64,000 bases of DNA from JAWLCA01 sp041687395 (GTDB lineage: Bacteria; Pseudomonadota; Alphaproteobacteria; Rhodobacterales; Rhodobacteraceae), in the NCBI GenBank assembly GCA_041687395.1, contig JAWLCA010000005.1, forward strand, positions 116,691 through 180,690. The letters run 5' to 3'. Positions 10,627-19,009 of the stretch are shown here, piece after piece (within the stretch, counting starts at the first letter, position 1; each line of letters opens with the position of its first letter). The position numbers were made by a program, and so were the translations under genes. Below the pieces are notes generated by a model. It made no database searches, was not told the DNA's origin, and saw only the letters and a list, made by a program, of their open reading frames with translations.

Positions 10627-10740
10627 CTGTCCCTCTTCTGCTGTGTCTTCGGTGCGGTGAAGACGGCCTCACCGGCACCCGTCGTATCGAAAAGTGTCGG
10701 GGCAACGCCTTGCCTTGCCCCGATATTCAGCGAAAGCGGC

Positions 10741-10869
10741 TTACATCTTGCCGGTGTAGACCGGCTCGGCCGCGACCGGTTCGACATAGACCGGCTCGGG
10801 CTGCGGTGCACAGGCGGCCGCAAAGGCCACGAGGCAGAATGCGATGAGGGTTTTGCTGGTATTCGACAT
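10741..10869 (-). CDS. very small lipoprotein (42 aa)
   Basis: MSNTSKTLIAFCLVAFAAACAPQ is a lipoprotein signal with the lipid-accepting Cys at 20. The mature chain is only about 22 residues, a proline/glutamate/valine segment ending VYTGKM. AGGAG precedes the ATG at 10869; an upstream in-frame ATG would add an unlikely leader. It resembles the start of the following 101-aa lipoprotein, so a duplication is likely. Function unknown. Confidence 0.6.
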   Translation of the reverse strand: MSNTSKTLIAFCLVAFAAACAPQPEPVYVEPVAAEPVYTGKM

Positions 10870-11026
10870 GCTCGACTCCTGAAGCTTGGTTTCGTTCGGT
10901 TGCGCCTCGACGGGGCATCGCCCGACAAGGCCACCCCCCATAGGGATGCGGGATCAAAGCCAAACAAACAAGCGTGTTCATCGCAACGCGCGGTCATTTG
11001 CCGGTCGGTCAGGCACCGATGCAACA

Positions 11027-11413
11027 TCACAACCCCTCGCTGAAGCACAGGCCGCCTTCGACACGGTAAGCCTCGAACATCTGTTCGAGGTCCGGATCGA
11101 ACTCGCCGAAGTCCGACTCGCGATCGGCAAGGGAAACGATGACGATGTCCGGCGCGCGACTGTCCGCCGCAAGCTGCGGCACCACAACTTGCGCGCAAAG
11201 GGCGTCGAGATCGCTGAGCGCATGTTCGTAGGCCATCCCGGCGAGCCCCGGCGCCACGAAGCGGAACCGGACCCACAGCGTGCCGACCTCCTCGCCCTCC
11301 TGCCACAACACCTCCTGCAGGGTCACATGGCTTCCCGACGGAACGGAAATCGGTTCGGCCGCGGCCGCACCGGACAGCGTGAGTGCCAGGAAAAGGGCGG
11401 GGAGACGGATCAT
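11027..11413 (-). CDS. DUF6497-like secreted protein
   Basis: A 128-aa protein with a signal peptide (MIRLPALFLALTLSGAAAAEP, cleavage near residue 19). The mature part EPISVPSGSHVTLQEVLW, VRFRFVAPGLA, LCAQVVVPQL, IVSLADRESDFGEFDPD and the final AYRVEGGLCFSEGL match the small Rhodobacterales family annotated DUF6497. The ATG at 11413 overlaps the pccB stop by one base (TGATG), so it is translationally coupled to pccB. Two cysteines could form a disulfide. Its function and its link to propionyl-CoA metabolism are unknown. Confidence 0.75.
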   Translation of the reverse strand: MIRLPALFLALTLSGAAAAEPISVPSGSHVTLQEVLWQEGEEVGTLWVRFRFVAPGLAGMAYEHALSDLDALCAQVVVPQLAADSRAPDIVIVSLADRESDFGEFDPDLEQMFEAYRVEGGLCFSEGL

Positions 11414-12945
11414 CACAGCGGGATGTTGTCGTGCTTCTTCCACGGGTTCGTCTGCCGCTTGCTGCGCAGGGACGCAAGGGCTCGGCAGACCCGGCGGCGG
11501 GTGGAATGGGGCATGATCACCTCGTCGATGAAGCCCTTTTCGGCGGCAACGAAGGGATTGGCGAAGCGGTCTTCGTAATCCTTTGTCCGGGCCGCGATCT
11601 TCTCGGGCTCGCCCAATTCGCTGCGATAGAGGATTTCGACGGCTCCCTTGGCGCCCATCACCGCGATCTCGGCCGTGGGCCAGGCATAGTTGAAATCGCC
11701 CCGCAGGTGCTTCGAACTCATGACATCATAGGCACCGCCATAGGCCTTGCGCGTGATCACTGTGACCTTCGGCACCGTTGCCTCACCATAGGCGAACAGC
11801 AATTTGGCGCCGTGCTTGATGACGCCACCGTATTCCTGGCCCGTGCCGGGAAGGAAGCCGGGCACATCTACGAAGGTCAGGATCGGGATCTCGAAGGCAT
11901 CGCAGAACCGGACGAAGCGCGCGGCCTTGCGCGACGTATCGATGTCGAGGCACCCCGCCAGCACCATCGGCTGATTGGCCACCACGCCAACGGTCGACCC
12001 CTCGAGCCGGATGAAGCCGGTGATGATGTTCTTCGCGAAATCCTCCTGGATTTCGTAGAAATCGCCCTCATCCGCAACCTTCTGGATCAGCTCCTTCATG
12101 TCATAGGGCTGGTTCGGATTTTCGGGGATCAGGGTATCCAGGCTGTGATCCAGCCGGTCGGGCGCGTCGAAGAACGGCCGCACCGGGGGCTTTTCGCGGT
12201 TCGACCGGGGCAGGAAGTCGATCAGGCGACGCACCTCGGTCAGAGCCTCCACGTCGTTTTCAAACGCCGCATCGGCGACCGAGGACTTGCGGGTATGCGT
12301 CGTGGCCCCGCCCAGCTCCTCGGCCGTGACGACCTCGTTCGTGACCGTCTTCACCACGTCGGGACCGGTGACGAACATGTAGGATGTGTCCTTCACCATG
12401 AAGATGAAGTCGGTCATCGCGGGCGAATAGACCGCGCCGCCCGCGCAGGGCCCCATGATCACGCTGATCTGCGGCACCACCCCGCTTGCCATGATGTTGC
12501 GCTGGAACACCTCGCCATAGGCGGCAAGGCTGGCCACCCCTTCCTGGATGCGCGCCCCGCCCGAGTCGTTCAGCCCGATTACCGGCGCGCCGTTTTGCAT
12601 CGCCATATCCATGATCTTGCAGATCTTCTGCGCATGGGTCTCGCTGACCGAACCGCCCATGACGGTGAAATCCTGGCTGAACACATAGACCAGACGGCCG
12701 TTGATCGTGCCCCAGCCGGTCACCACCCCGTCACCATAGGGGCGGTCCGCCTGCATGCCGAAGTCGATGCAGCGGTGGGCGACGAACATGTCGAATTCCT
12801 CGAAGCTGCCTTCGTCCAGAAGCAGCTCGATCCGTTCGCGCGCAGTCAGCTTGCCCTTGGCGTGCTGCGCTGCAACCCGGCGCTCGCCCCCGCCCGCCCG
12901 TGCATTTGCGCGGCGGTCTTCCAGCTCTTGCAGAATGTCGCTCAT
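11413..12945 (-). CDS. pccB: propionyl-CoA carboxylase, carboxyltransferase beta subunit
   Basis: A 510-aa protein, standard length. Both crotonase-type halves are visible: KGKLTARERIELLLDEGSFEE, GGSVSETHAQKICKIMDMA, GLNDSGGARIQEGVASL and GPCAGGAVYSPAMTDF in the N half; VGVVANQPMVLAGCLDIDTSRKAARFVRFCD, VDVPGFLPGTGQEYGG and KAYGGAYDVMSSKHLRGD in the C half. It transfers carboxyl from PccA-biotin to propionyl-CoA. AGGGG lies before the ATG at 12945. TTTGCAAA-like motifs 70-110 nt upstream fit control by the PccR homologue encoded 2 kb away. Confidence 0.96.
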   Translation of the reverse strand: MSDILQELEDRRANARAGGGERRVAAQHAKGKLTARERIELLLDEGSFEEFDMFVAHRCIDFGMQADRPYGDGVVTGWGTINGRLVYVFSQDFTVMGGSVSETHAQKICKIMDMAMQNGAPVIGLNDSGGARIQEGVASLAAYGEVFQRNIMASGVVPQISVIMGPCAGGAVYSPAMTDFIFMVKDTSYMFVTGPDVVKTVTNEVVTAEELGGATTHTRKSSVADAAFENDVEALTEVRRLIDFLPRSNREKPPVRPFFDAPDRLDHSLDTLIPENPNQPYDMKELIQKVADEGDFYEIQEDFAKNIITGFIRLEGSTVGVVANQPMVLAGCLDIDTSRKAARFVRFCDAFEIPILTFVDVPGFLPGTGQEYGGVIKHGAKLLFAYGEATVPKVTVITRKAYGGAYDVMSSKHLRGDFNYAWPTAEIAVMGAKGAVEILYRSELGEPEKIAARTKDYEDRFANPFVAAEKGFIDEVIMPHSTRRRVCRALASLRSKRQTNPWKKHDNIPL

Positions 12946-13012
12946 CTAACCCCTCCCCGGATCTGATGCACCATAGCCGCCAAGGTGACGGCACGAAAGC
13001 AATTTTCGGGAT

Positions 13013-13053
13013 ATTTGCAAATAGTTGGCAGAGCATTTCGTGCAAATCGCAAA
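13013..13053. promoter_or_regulatory. candidate PccR (ScfR) binding sites upstream of pccB
   Basis: The 10-bp palindrome ATTTGCAAAT (13013-13022) and the direct half-sites TTTGCGATTTGCA (reverse complement of 13041-13053) lie 68-108 nt upstream of the pccB ATG. PccR of Rhodobacter sphaeroides is reported to bind paired TTTGCAAA boxes. Here the second box is degenerate and the published 4-nt spacing is not matched exactly. Confidence 0.55.
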
Positions 13054-13142
13054 CCATGCGCTGCTCCGCCGTCGAACCGCTGTTCGGAGCCAGTTTCGTC
13101 GGCTATACGCGCGCATTATCTCCACGCAACACATGGCTCCAG

Positions 13143-13508
13143 ATGCCGGGCTTTTTTAACTCCCTGCCGATCCCGGTCCTGACCATCGGGCTGCTGATCG
13201 GCTCCAATATCTTCATGACCTTCGCCTGGTACGGGCACCTGAAGTACAAGGCTGCGCCGCTGGTCACGGTGATCCTGATCAGCTGGGGCATCGCCTTTTT
13301 CGAATACGTCCTCCAGGTGCCCGCCAACCGCATCGGGCACGGCCATTTCAGCGCCGCCGAACTGAAGACGATCCAGGAAGTCATCACCCTGACCGTGTTC
13401 GCTCTGTTTTCGATCTGGTATCTGAAGGAGCCGCTACACTGGAACCACGCAGTCGGCTTCGGCTTCATCGCGCTGGGCGCATTCTTCATCTTCCACAAGT
13501 GGACGTGA
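13143..13508 (+). CDS. DUF486 family membrane protein
   Basis: A 121-aa protein with four predicted membrane helices. Family-specific stretches are SNIFMTFAWYGHLKYK, ISWGIAFFEYVLQVPANRIGHGHFS, LKTIQEVITLTVFALFSIWYL and the C-terminal GFGFIALGAFFIFHKW. These are small proteins related to the drug/metabolite transporter fold, function undetermined. The ATG at 13143 gives the normal family length; the ribosome-binding site is weak. It is divergent from pccB and shares its regulatory gap. Confidence 0.85.
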   Translation: MPGFFNSLPIPVLTIGLLIGSNIFMTFAWYGHLKYKAAPLVTVILISWGIAFFEYVLQVPANRIGHGHFSAAELKTIQEVITLTVFALFSIWYLKEPLHWNHAVGFGFIALGAFFIFHKWT

Positions 13509-13571
13509 CTTGCGCGGTGATGCACATGTTAGCGAATGGACAAGGCGGGCGGTGCGCCCTAATCATGGCGC

Positions 13572-14783
13572 ATGACCCGGTCTGACGCGCGGTTTCTTGA
13601 CCGCACCACCCCGCCCCACGTGATGACGCTCGTCCTTCTGGCGGGCCTTGCGGCGTTGGCGATGAACATCTTTTTGCCATCGCTTCCCGGCATGGCGGAA
13701 TATTTCGGCACGGACTACGCCCTGATGCAGCTGTCGGTCTCGCTCTATCTTGGCGTGAATGCGATCCTGCAGCTTCTGATCGGAACCATCTCGGACAGGT
13801 TCGGCCGGCGTCCTGTGCTGCTGTGGTCGATCAGCCTGTTCCTGCTCGCGACGGTCGGCACGCTTCTGGCCACAACGGCCGAGGTGTTTCTGCTGTTCCG
13901 CATGGCGCAGGCGGTGGTCGTCTCGGCCATGGTGCTTAGCCGTGCGGTGATCCGCGACATGGTCCCGCAGAACGAGGCCGCGTCGATGATCGGCTATGTC
14001 ACCATGGGCATGGCGCTGGTTCCGATGGTGGCACCGATGGTCGGCGGCACGCTGGACGAGATCTTCGGCTGGAAGGCCAGCTTCGTGCTGATGCTGGTCG
14101 CGGGGATGGCGATCCTCTGGCTGACCTGGGCCGACCTTGGCGAGACCGCGCAGGCCCGCCCCACCAGCTTTGCCGCACAGGTTCGGGAATACCCCGAACT
14201 GCTCACCTCGCGCCGGTTCTGGGGCTATTGCCTTGCCGCCGCTTTCTCTTCGGGGGCGTTCTTCGCCTATCTGGGCGGCGCGCCCTATGTGGGCAGTCAG
14301 GTGTTCGGCCTCTCTCCCGCCGTGCTCGGCCTTTATTTCGGCGCCCCGGCCGTCGGCTATGCCACGGGCAACTTCGTTTCGGGGCGCTATTCGGCGCGGC
14401 TGGGGATCAATGCCATGGTCCTTTACGGGTCGCTGATCTGCGGCGGCGGATTGCTGGTTCTCAGCATCCTGACGCTTGCCGGCCTGACAACGGCCGAGGT
14501 GTTCTACGCCTTCTTCGTCTTCGTGGGGCTGGGCAACGGGATGGTCCTGCCCAATGCCACGGCGGGGATGTTGTCGGTCCGGCCGCACCTCGCGGGCACC
14601 GCCTCGGGCCTTGGCGGGGCGATCATGATCGGCGGCGGCGCGGCACTGTCGGCGCTGGCGGGCATCCTGCTGACCGAGGGCGCGGGCGCGATGCCGCTTC
14701 TGTGGCTGATGCTCTCGACCTCTGCCGCCGCGATCGTCTCCATCCTTTACGTCATCCGGCGCGAGCGCGAGGTCATTGGCTAA
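13572..14783 (+). CDS. Bcr/CflA-type MFS efflux transporter
   Basis: A 403-aa, 12-helix major facilitator. MFS loop motif A reads GTISDRFGRRPVLLWS (about residues 73-88). Motif C-like and proline-rich sequences (MVPMVAPMVGGTLDEIFGWKASF) are typical of the Bcr/CflA drug-resistance branch (DHA1). It probably exports small drugs or metabolites at the inner membrane. It ends 57 nt before pccR and points the same way; a pccR operator palindrome lies in that gap, so co-transcription is uncertain. Confidence 0.85.
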   Translation: MTRSDARFLDRTTPPHVMTLVLLAGLAALAMNIFLPSLPGMAEYFGTDYALMQLSVSLYLGVNAILQLLIGTISDRFGRRPVLLWSISLFLLATVGTLLATTAEVFLLFRMAQAVVVSAMVLSRAVIRDMVPQNEAASMIGYVTMGMALVPMVAPMVGGTLDEIFGWKASFVLMLVAGMAILWLTWADLGETAQARPTSFAAQVREYPELLTSRRFWGYCLAAAFSSGAFFAYLGGAPYVGSQVFGLSPAVLGLYFGAPAVGYATGNFVSGRYSARLGINAMVLYGSLICGGGLLVLSILTLAGLTTAEVFYAFFVFVGLGNGMVLPNATAGMLSVRPHLAGTASGLGGAIMIGGGAALSALAGILLTEGAGAMPLLWLMLSTSAAAIVSILYVIRREREVIG

Positions 14784-14797
14784 GAGCCTTGCGCACT

Positions 14798-14841
14798 AGC
14801 CTTTGCAAAGGCTACGAGGGCGCACGGGCTGAGGTTGCAAA
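14798..14841. promoter_or_regulatory. candidate PccR operator in the pccR promoter
   Basis: The perfect 16-bp palindrome AGCCTTTGCAAAGGCT (14798-14813) has TTTGCAAA at its centre. A further half-site TTGCAAA (14835-14841) touches the pccR start codon. The position fits negative autoregulation by the ScfR-family regulator encoded immediately downstream. Confidence 0.6.
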
Positions 14842-16226
14842 TGTCGATCCAGAAACTTTATGCCGGGGTGAAACTGCGCGAGACGCGCACGCGGCTGGGG
14901 CTGACGCAAAAGGCCTTTGCCGGCAAGCTGGGTGTCTCACTGCCCTATCTGAACCAGATGGAGAACAACCACCGGCCGGTCAGCGCCGGAGTAGTTCTGG
15001 CGCTGGCCAGCGAGTTCGGCTTTGACGTCACCGAACTGTCCACCGGCGATGCCGAGCGCGTGGTGTCCGACATGCGCGAGGCGCTGGCCGACCCGGTCTT
15101 TGCCGATGCCGCCCCGCCGATGGCCGACCTGAGGCTGGCGGCCTCGAATGCGCCCGCGCTGGCGCGCGCCTTCCTCGACCTGCACCGCGCCTATCGGCAG
15201 GCGCAGGAACGCATGGCCTCGCTGGACGAGGCGCTGGGGCGCGACGGCACCGCGCTGCAGCCCTCGCCCTGGGACGAGGTTCGGGATTTCTTCCACTACT
15301 GCGACAACTACATCGACGCGGTGGACCGTGCCGCCGAGCATTTCGCGGGCGACGGGCGCGACATCGTCGCCACCGCGACCGAGGCACTGGCCTTGCGCGG
15401 AATCAGCGTGACCTTCACCGACGCGCAGGCCCTGCGCAGCCATGACGCGCCGGGCCGAAGCGTCACGATCTCCACCACTGCCGCCCCCTCGACGCAACGG
15501 TTCCAGCTGCTGCACCAGGTCGCACTGCTGACCCAGAACGACCTGCTGGAGGCGACGCTGGATCTGGCCCGTTTCCAGTCCGACACCGCCCGCGCCATCG
15601 CCAAGGTCGGCATGGCCAACTATTTCGCCGGCGCGGCCCTGCTGCCCTACCGCGCCTTCCTGGCTGCCGCGCGCGAAACCCGCCACGACCTCGAACGCCT
15701 CGCCGACCAGTTCGGCGCCAGCATCGAACAGGTGGCGCACCGGCTCTCCACCCTGCAGCGGCCCGGCCTGAAGGGCATCCCCTTCTTCTTCGTCCGCGTC
15801 GATCAGGCCGGCACGATCACCAAGCGCCATTCCGCCACGCGGCTGCAATTCGCCCGCTTCGGCGGCGCCTGCCCGCTGTGGAACGTCCACCGCGCGTTCG
15901 AAACGCCGGGCCGCTTCCTGCGCCAGCTCGCCGAAACCCCCGACGGCGTGCGCTACCTGTGCCTGGCGCGCGAGGTGTCGAAACCCGGCGGGTCGTTCCA
16001 CGCCCCCGTGCGCCGCTACGCCATCGGCCTGGGATGCGAGGTGCAGCACGCCCGCGACCTGGTCTATGCCGATGACCTCGACCTGACGCGGCGGTTCGAA
16101 CCCATCGGCATCTCCTGCCGGATCTGCGAACGGCCGAACTGCCACCAGCGGTCCGTTCCCCCGCTGGAACGCCGTCTGACCATCGACCCCGACCGCCGCG
16201 GCCTGCTGCCCTACGAGATCGGCTAG
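14841..16226 (+). CDS. pccR: short-chain fatty acyl-CoA responsive regulator (ScfR family, PccR-like)
   Basis: A 461-aa protein. An XRE-type helix-turn-helix occupies residues 5-62 (GVKLRETRTRLGLTQKAFAGKLGVSLPYLNQMENNHRPVS). A long linker is followed by the IrrE-like core and the C-terminal ScfR domain with a conserved cysteine cluster (ISCRICERPNCHQRSVPPLERRL). In Rhodobacter sphaeroides PccR controls pccB and related genes in response to propionyl-CoA flux. The genomic position next to pccB and the TTTGCAAA motifs agree. ATG 14841 with GAGG upstream is chosen over a TTG two codons earlier. Confidence 0.88.
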   Translation: MSIQKLYAGVKLRETRTRLGLTQKAFAGKLGVSLPYLNQMENNHRPVSAGVVLALASEFGFDVTELSTGDAERVVSDMREALADPVFADAAPPMADLRLAASNAPALARAFLDLHRAYRQAQERMASLDEALGRDGTALQPSPWDEVRDFFHYCDNYIDAVDRAAEHFAGDGRDIVATATEALALRGISVTFTDAQALRSHDAPGRSVTISTTAAPSTQRFQLLHQVALLTQNDLLEATLDLARFQSDTARAIAKVGMANYFAGAALLPYRAFLAAARETRHDLERLADQFGASIEQVAHRLSTLQRPGLKGIPFFFVRVDQAGTITKRHSATRLQFARFGGACPLWNVHRAFETPGRFLRQLAETPDGVRYLCLAREVSKPGGSFHAPVRRYAIGLGCEVQHARDLVYADDLDLTRRFEPIGISCRICERPNCHQRSVPPLERRLTIDPDRRGLLPYEIG

Positions 16227-17308
16227 GGCCGCGTCAGCTGGCCCATGTCCACTTCCACCCGCTCCGACAGGCTTTCCAGGCTGTCGTGCAGCAGTTGCAA
16301 CAGATATTGCGGGTTGTGCGCGTAGCCGCCGGGGTTCTTCGCCGCCACCTGATAGTTGTAGGCCGCCTGCAGCAGCCGCGGCGTCCAGCTCTGGTAGCGG
16401 TTCGGCATGCCCAGCTGGTCGGGCTGCAACTCCCCATCCCCATCCGGGTCGTTGAAGAAATAGGGGTGACCCGAGGAGGAATAGGCGATGGGCGCCCCGG
16501 CCACCTCCGCCGCATAGGCCCGGATCGCGTCGTAAAGCTGCGCCTGCAGCCCGAGGATCTCGGCATGGATGCCGCCGGCCGCATCCCCGTCGCCGTCGAA
16601 ATCCCCGTGCCGGGTGCGGATCGCACGCACGTCCTCCACCCCTCGATGACAACTCAGGCAGCCCTCGGTCTCCACCCGCGTGGTATGGGCATCATGGCAA
16701 TCGGCACAGGTCGCGGCACTTGGCACGTGGTGAAAGGTGCCGGCATAGCTCTTGCCCGGATATTCGTAGCCCGCGCGCCCATCCGCGCCGTAGCTCAGCG
16801 CCGCCGCCGCGCCGTAATGGATGTTGATGAAGCTCAGCTCCGCCGAGACCGCGTCCGCGTCCATCCCATCCACCGCCGCCGTCACCGCATCGCCCGACTG
16901 CCGGCCCGCATGGCACACGGTGCAGACCGCGTTGTCGCCCAGATCGCCCATCGCCACGCCCGAAGGAAGCGTCACCTCCTCCAGATCATGCGCGGCCGAA
17001 GTATGGCAGGACGCACAGCCGATGGGCGCGTTGATCGCCGCCGGATGATCGACCACGCCCGCCGTGCTGCCATCCGCCCCCAGCCAGTCGATGAACCCCG
17101 GCTCGGAATGGCAGGCCGCGCAGTTCACCGGCACCTCGCCCGCCTCGTTCCAATAGGTGAAGGACCGCGAATGGTAATCCCCGTGGGCCGAACTCAGCCA
17201 GTCTTCGACGAAATCCGACAGGCTCCGCTCCCCTTGCGCCGCCGCCGGACTGCCCAGCGCGATCAGGGCGGCCAGCAGGGCCGAAATCCTCAGGGCGGGC
17301 GAAAACAT
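16223..17308 (-). CDS. secreted pentaheme c-type cytochrome
   Basis: A 361-aa protein with a signal peptide (MFSPALRISALLAALIALGSPAAA, cleavage near 24). There are five CxxCH haem sites at residues 63-67 (CAACH), 98-102 (CASCH), 129-133 (CTVCH), 201-205 (CADCH) and 217-221 (CLSCH), all in the first two thirds. Extra histidines (HGDYH, NIHYG, FHHVP, HDAH) could be distal ligands. The C-terminal 130 residues are haem-free (YNYQVAAKNPGGYAHNP). It resembles polyhaem electron carriers of the NrfA/hydroxylamine-oxidoreductase-like fold; no specific enzyme is assigned. GGAGG precedes the ATG. It is divergent from the flavoprotein gene and overlaps the pccR stop by 4 nt. Confidence 0.85.
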   Translation of the reverse strand: MFSPALRISALLAALIALGSPAAAQGERSLSDFVEDWLSSAHGDYHSRSFTYWNEAGEVPVNCAACHSEPGFIDWLGADGSTAGVVDHPAAINAPIGCASCHTSAAHDLEEVTLPSGVAMGDLGDNAVCTVCHAGRQSGDAVTAAVDGMDADAVSAELSFINIHYGAAAALSYGADGRAGYEYPGKSYAGTFHHVPSAATCADCHDAHTTRVETEGCLSCHRGVEDVRAIRTRHGDFDGDGDAAGGIHAEILGLQAQLYDAIRAYAAEVAGAPIAYSSSGHPYFFNDPDGDGELQPDQLGMPNRYQSWTPRLLQAAYNYQVAAKNPGGYAHNPQYLLQLLHDSLESLSERVEVDMGQLTRP

Positions 17309-17417
17309 GGCGCATCCTCCGTTGGTTGTCTTGGCCCCGATCATACACGTCATGTAACCTTGGGCGAATCTCGGCCATGATGCCCCAGCCGCGCAACAGC
17401 ACAAAGACGGAACCGAC

Positions 17418-18917
17418 ATGCCGACAGACGCGACCGCAGGCAGCGCGCGCAGCGACACAGCGCCGGCCGCCCCGACGCCGGGCGCGCTGCCGCGCCTGTC
17501 GGGCCGGGCGCTTTCGGCGCTCTATGTCGCATTCTGCGCAGTCCCGCTGGTGCTGGGCCTGCTCGTTGCGGTGGCCCCGGCGCACCCGTGGGAATACGCG
17601 GCCGCCGCCCTGGGGATGATCGCGCTGGGCGGAATGGCGGTGCAGTTCGTCACCTCCGGCCGGTTCGACTCGGTTTCCGGAGAGTTGGGCATCGACAAGA
17701 TCATGGCCTTTCACAAGATCGCCGCCTGGTGGCTGCTGATCGCGGCGGTGCTGCATCCGCTGGCCTATGTCGTGCCGACATGGATCGATGATCCGGCGCG
17801 GGGAACCGAGCGTCTGGTGGCCTATCTGACGCTGCCGCACTACCGCCCCGGCGTGATCGCCTGGGGGGCGCTGGCGCTGATCGTCGTCACCGCGACCCTG
17901 CGCGACAGGCTGCCGGTGCGCTACGAGGTCTGGCGGGCCAGCCACGTGATCCTTGGCGCGCTTGCCGTCGGCATGGGCATGCACCACGCGGTCAGCGCCG
18001 GGCGGTTCAGCGTCTCTGGGCCGGTCTACTGGTTCTGGATCCCGGCAGCGCTGGTCGTCTTCGGCGCCGTCGCCACCGTCCACGGTTGGCGCTGGTGGCG
18101 GTTGCACCGGCGTCGCTGGCGGCTCGCCTCGGTCACCAAACGTGCTGACCGGATGTGGGAACTGGACATCCAGCCCGAGGCAGGCACCGCCCCCCTGCCC
18201 TATCACGCCGGGCAATTCGTCTGGATGACCGAGGGGGCGCGCCGCATCCCGATCATGGACCACCCCTTTTCCATCGCCGACAGCCCGCAGCGCCCCGGCC
18301 TCAGCCTGATCATCAAGGAAGCGGGCGACTTCACCGGCCAGATCGGCAGCCTGAAACCCGGCACCCCCATCGGCATCGACGGCCCCTATGGCGAATTCGC
18401 GCTGGAACAGCACCCGGCCGATGCGGTCCTGCTGATCGCGGGCGGGGTCGGCATCGCCCCGATCATCGGCATCCTGCGCGACATGGTCGCGCGTCGCGAT
18501 CCGCGCCCGGTGCGGCTGGCCTATGCCGCGGGCCATCCCGACAACTTCGCCTGCATGGACGACATCCGCGCCGCGCAGGACGTGCTCGACCTGCGCGTCA
18601 TGCTGCTCAGCGAAGAGGACAAGGACGGCTGGGAGGGCGAGGTCGGGCGGCTCAACCACGACCGCCTGCGCCAGCTTCTGGACGGTCTCGATCCTGCGCG
18701 CGCGGTCGCCCTGATGTGCGGCCCCGGCGGCATGGTCACTGCCGTGTCCGACGCGCTGGTGGATGTGGGCATGCCGATGGCCCGGGTGATCTACGAACGC
18801 TTCGACTATGCCGGCGGCGGTGCATCGCGTCAGGATCGGCGGCGTACGGTGGGCTTCATCGGCATCGGCAGCCTGCTGGCGCTGGCCGTCGCCGCCTTTG
18901 CCCTGATCCGGGCGTGA
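17418..18917 (+). CDS. ferric-reductase-like transmembrane ferredoxin/NAD(P)H flavoprotein
   Basis: A 499-aa protein. N-terminal membrane domain (about 35-240) with haem-binding histidine pairs (IMAFHKIAAWWLLIAAVLHPLAY and WRASHVILGALAVGMGMHHAV). The FAD-binding barrel contains YHAGQFVWM and DHPFSIADS. The nucleotide-binding domain contains LLIAGGVGIAPIIGILRDM and LMCGPGGMV. An additional membrane helix closes the C-terminus (GFIGIGSLLALAVAAFALI). Such proteins move electrons from NAD(P)H across the inner membrane. The divergent pentaheme cytochrome is the obvious candidate acceptor. Substrate unknown. Confidence 0.85.
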   Translation: MPTDATAGSARSDTAPAAPTPGALPRLSGRALSALYVAFCAVPLVLGLLVAVAPAHPWEYAAAALGMIALGGMAVQFVTSGRFDSVSGELGIDKIMAFHKIAAWWLLIAAVLHPLAYVVPTWIDDPARGTERLVAYLTLPHYRPGVIAWGALALIVVTATLRDRLPVRYEVWRASHVILGALAVGMGMHHAVSAGRFSVSGPVYWFWIPAALVVFGAVATVHGWRWWRLHRRRWRLASVTKRADRMWELDIQPEAGTAPLPYHAGQFVWMTEGARRIPIMDHPFSIADSPQRPGLSLIIKEAGDFTGQIGSLKPGTPIGIDGPYGEFALEQHPADAVLLIAGGVGIAPIIGILRDMVARRDPRPVRLAYAAGHPDNFACMDDIRAAQDVLDLRVMLLSEEDKDGWEGEVGRLNHDRLRQLLDGLDPARAVALMCGPGGMVTAVSDALVDVGMPMARVIYERFDYAGGGASRQDRRRTVGFIGIGSLLALAVAAFALIRA

Positions 18918-18930
18918 AGGCCGTGTGCAC

Positions 18931-19003
18931 GGTTAAAATTCGGTAAAGAAAAAACGCGATTTCTCTTGTTTTCAATGCCTTGAGATTTCGTGCACGCGTG
19001 CAC
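18931..19003 (-). repeat. convergent-end palindromic element, copy C
   Basis: GTGCACGCGTGCAC (18990-19003) lies 6 nt after the stop of the minus-strand oxidoreductase gene. On the minus strand, CACGCGTG is followed after 9 nt by TCAAGG, then 2 nt, TTGA, and a T-rich tail ending TTTACC 51 nt from the core, the same geometry as the other copies. The plus-strand neighbour ends 13 nt before the element. Confidence 0.7.
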
Positions 19004-19009
19004 AAGCCC

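Noticed and set aside
14937..18659. Long minus-strand frames opposite pccR and the flavoprotein (14937-16652, 16986-18659)
   Set aside because: Opposite strand of clear genes, and they run through the cytochrome gene in a different frame.
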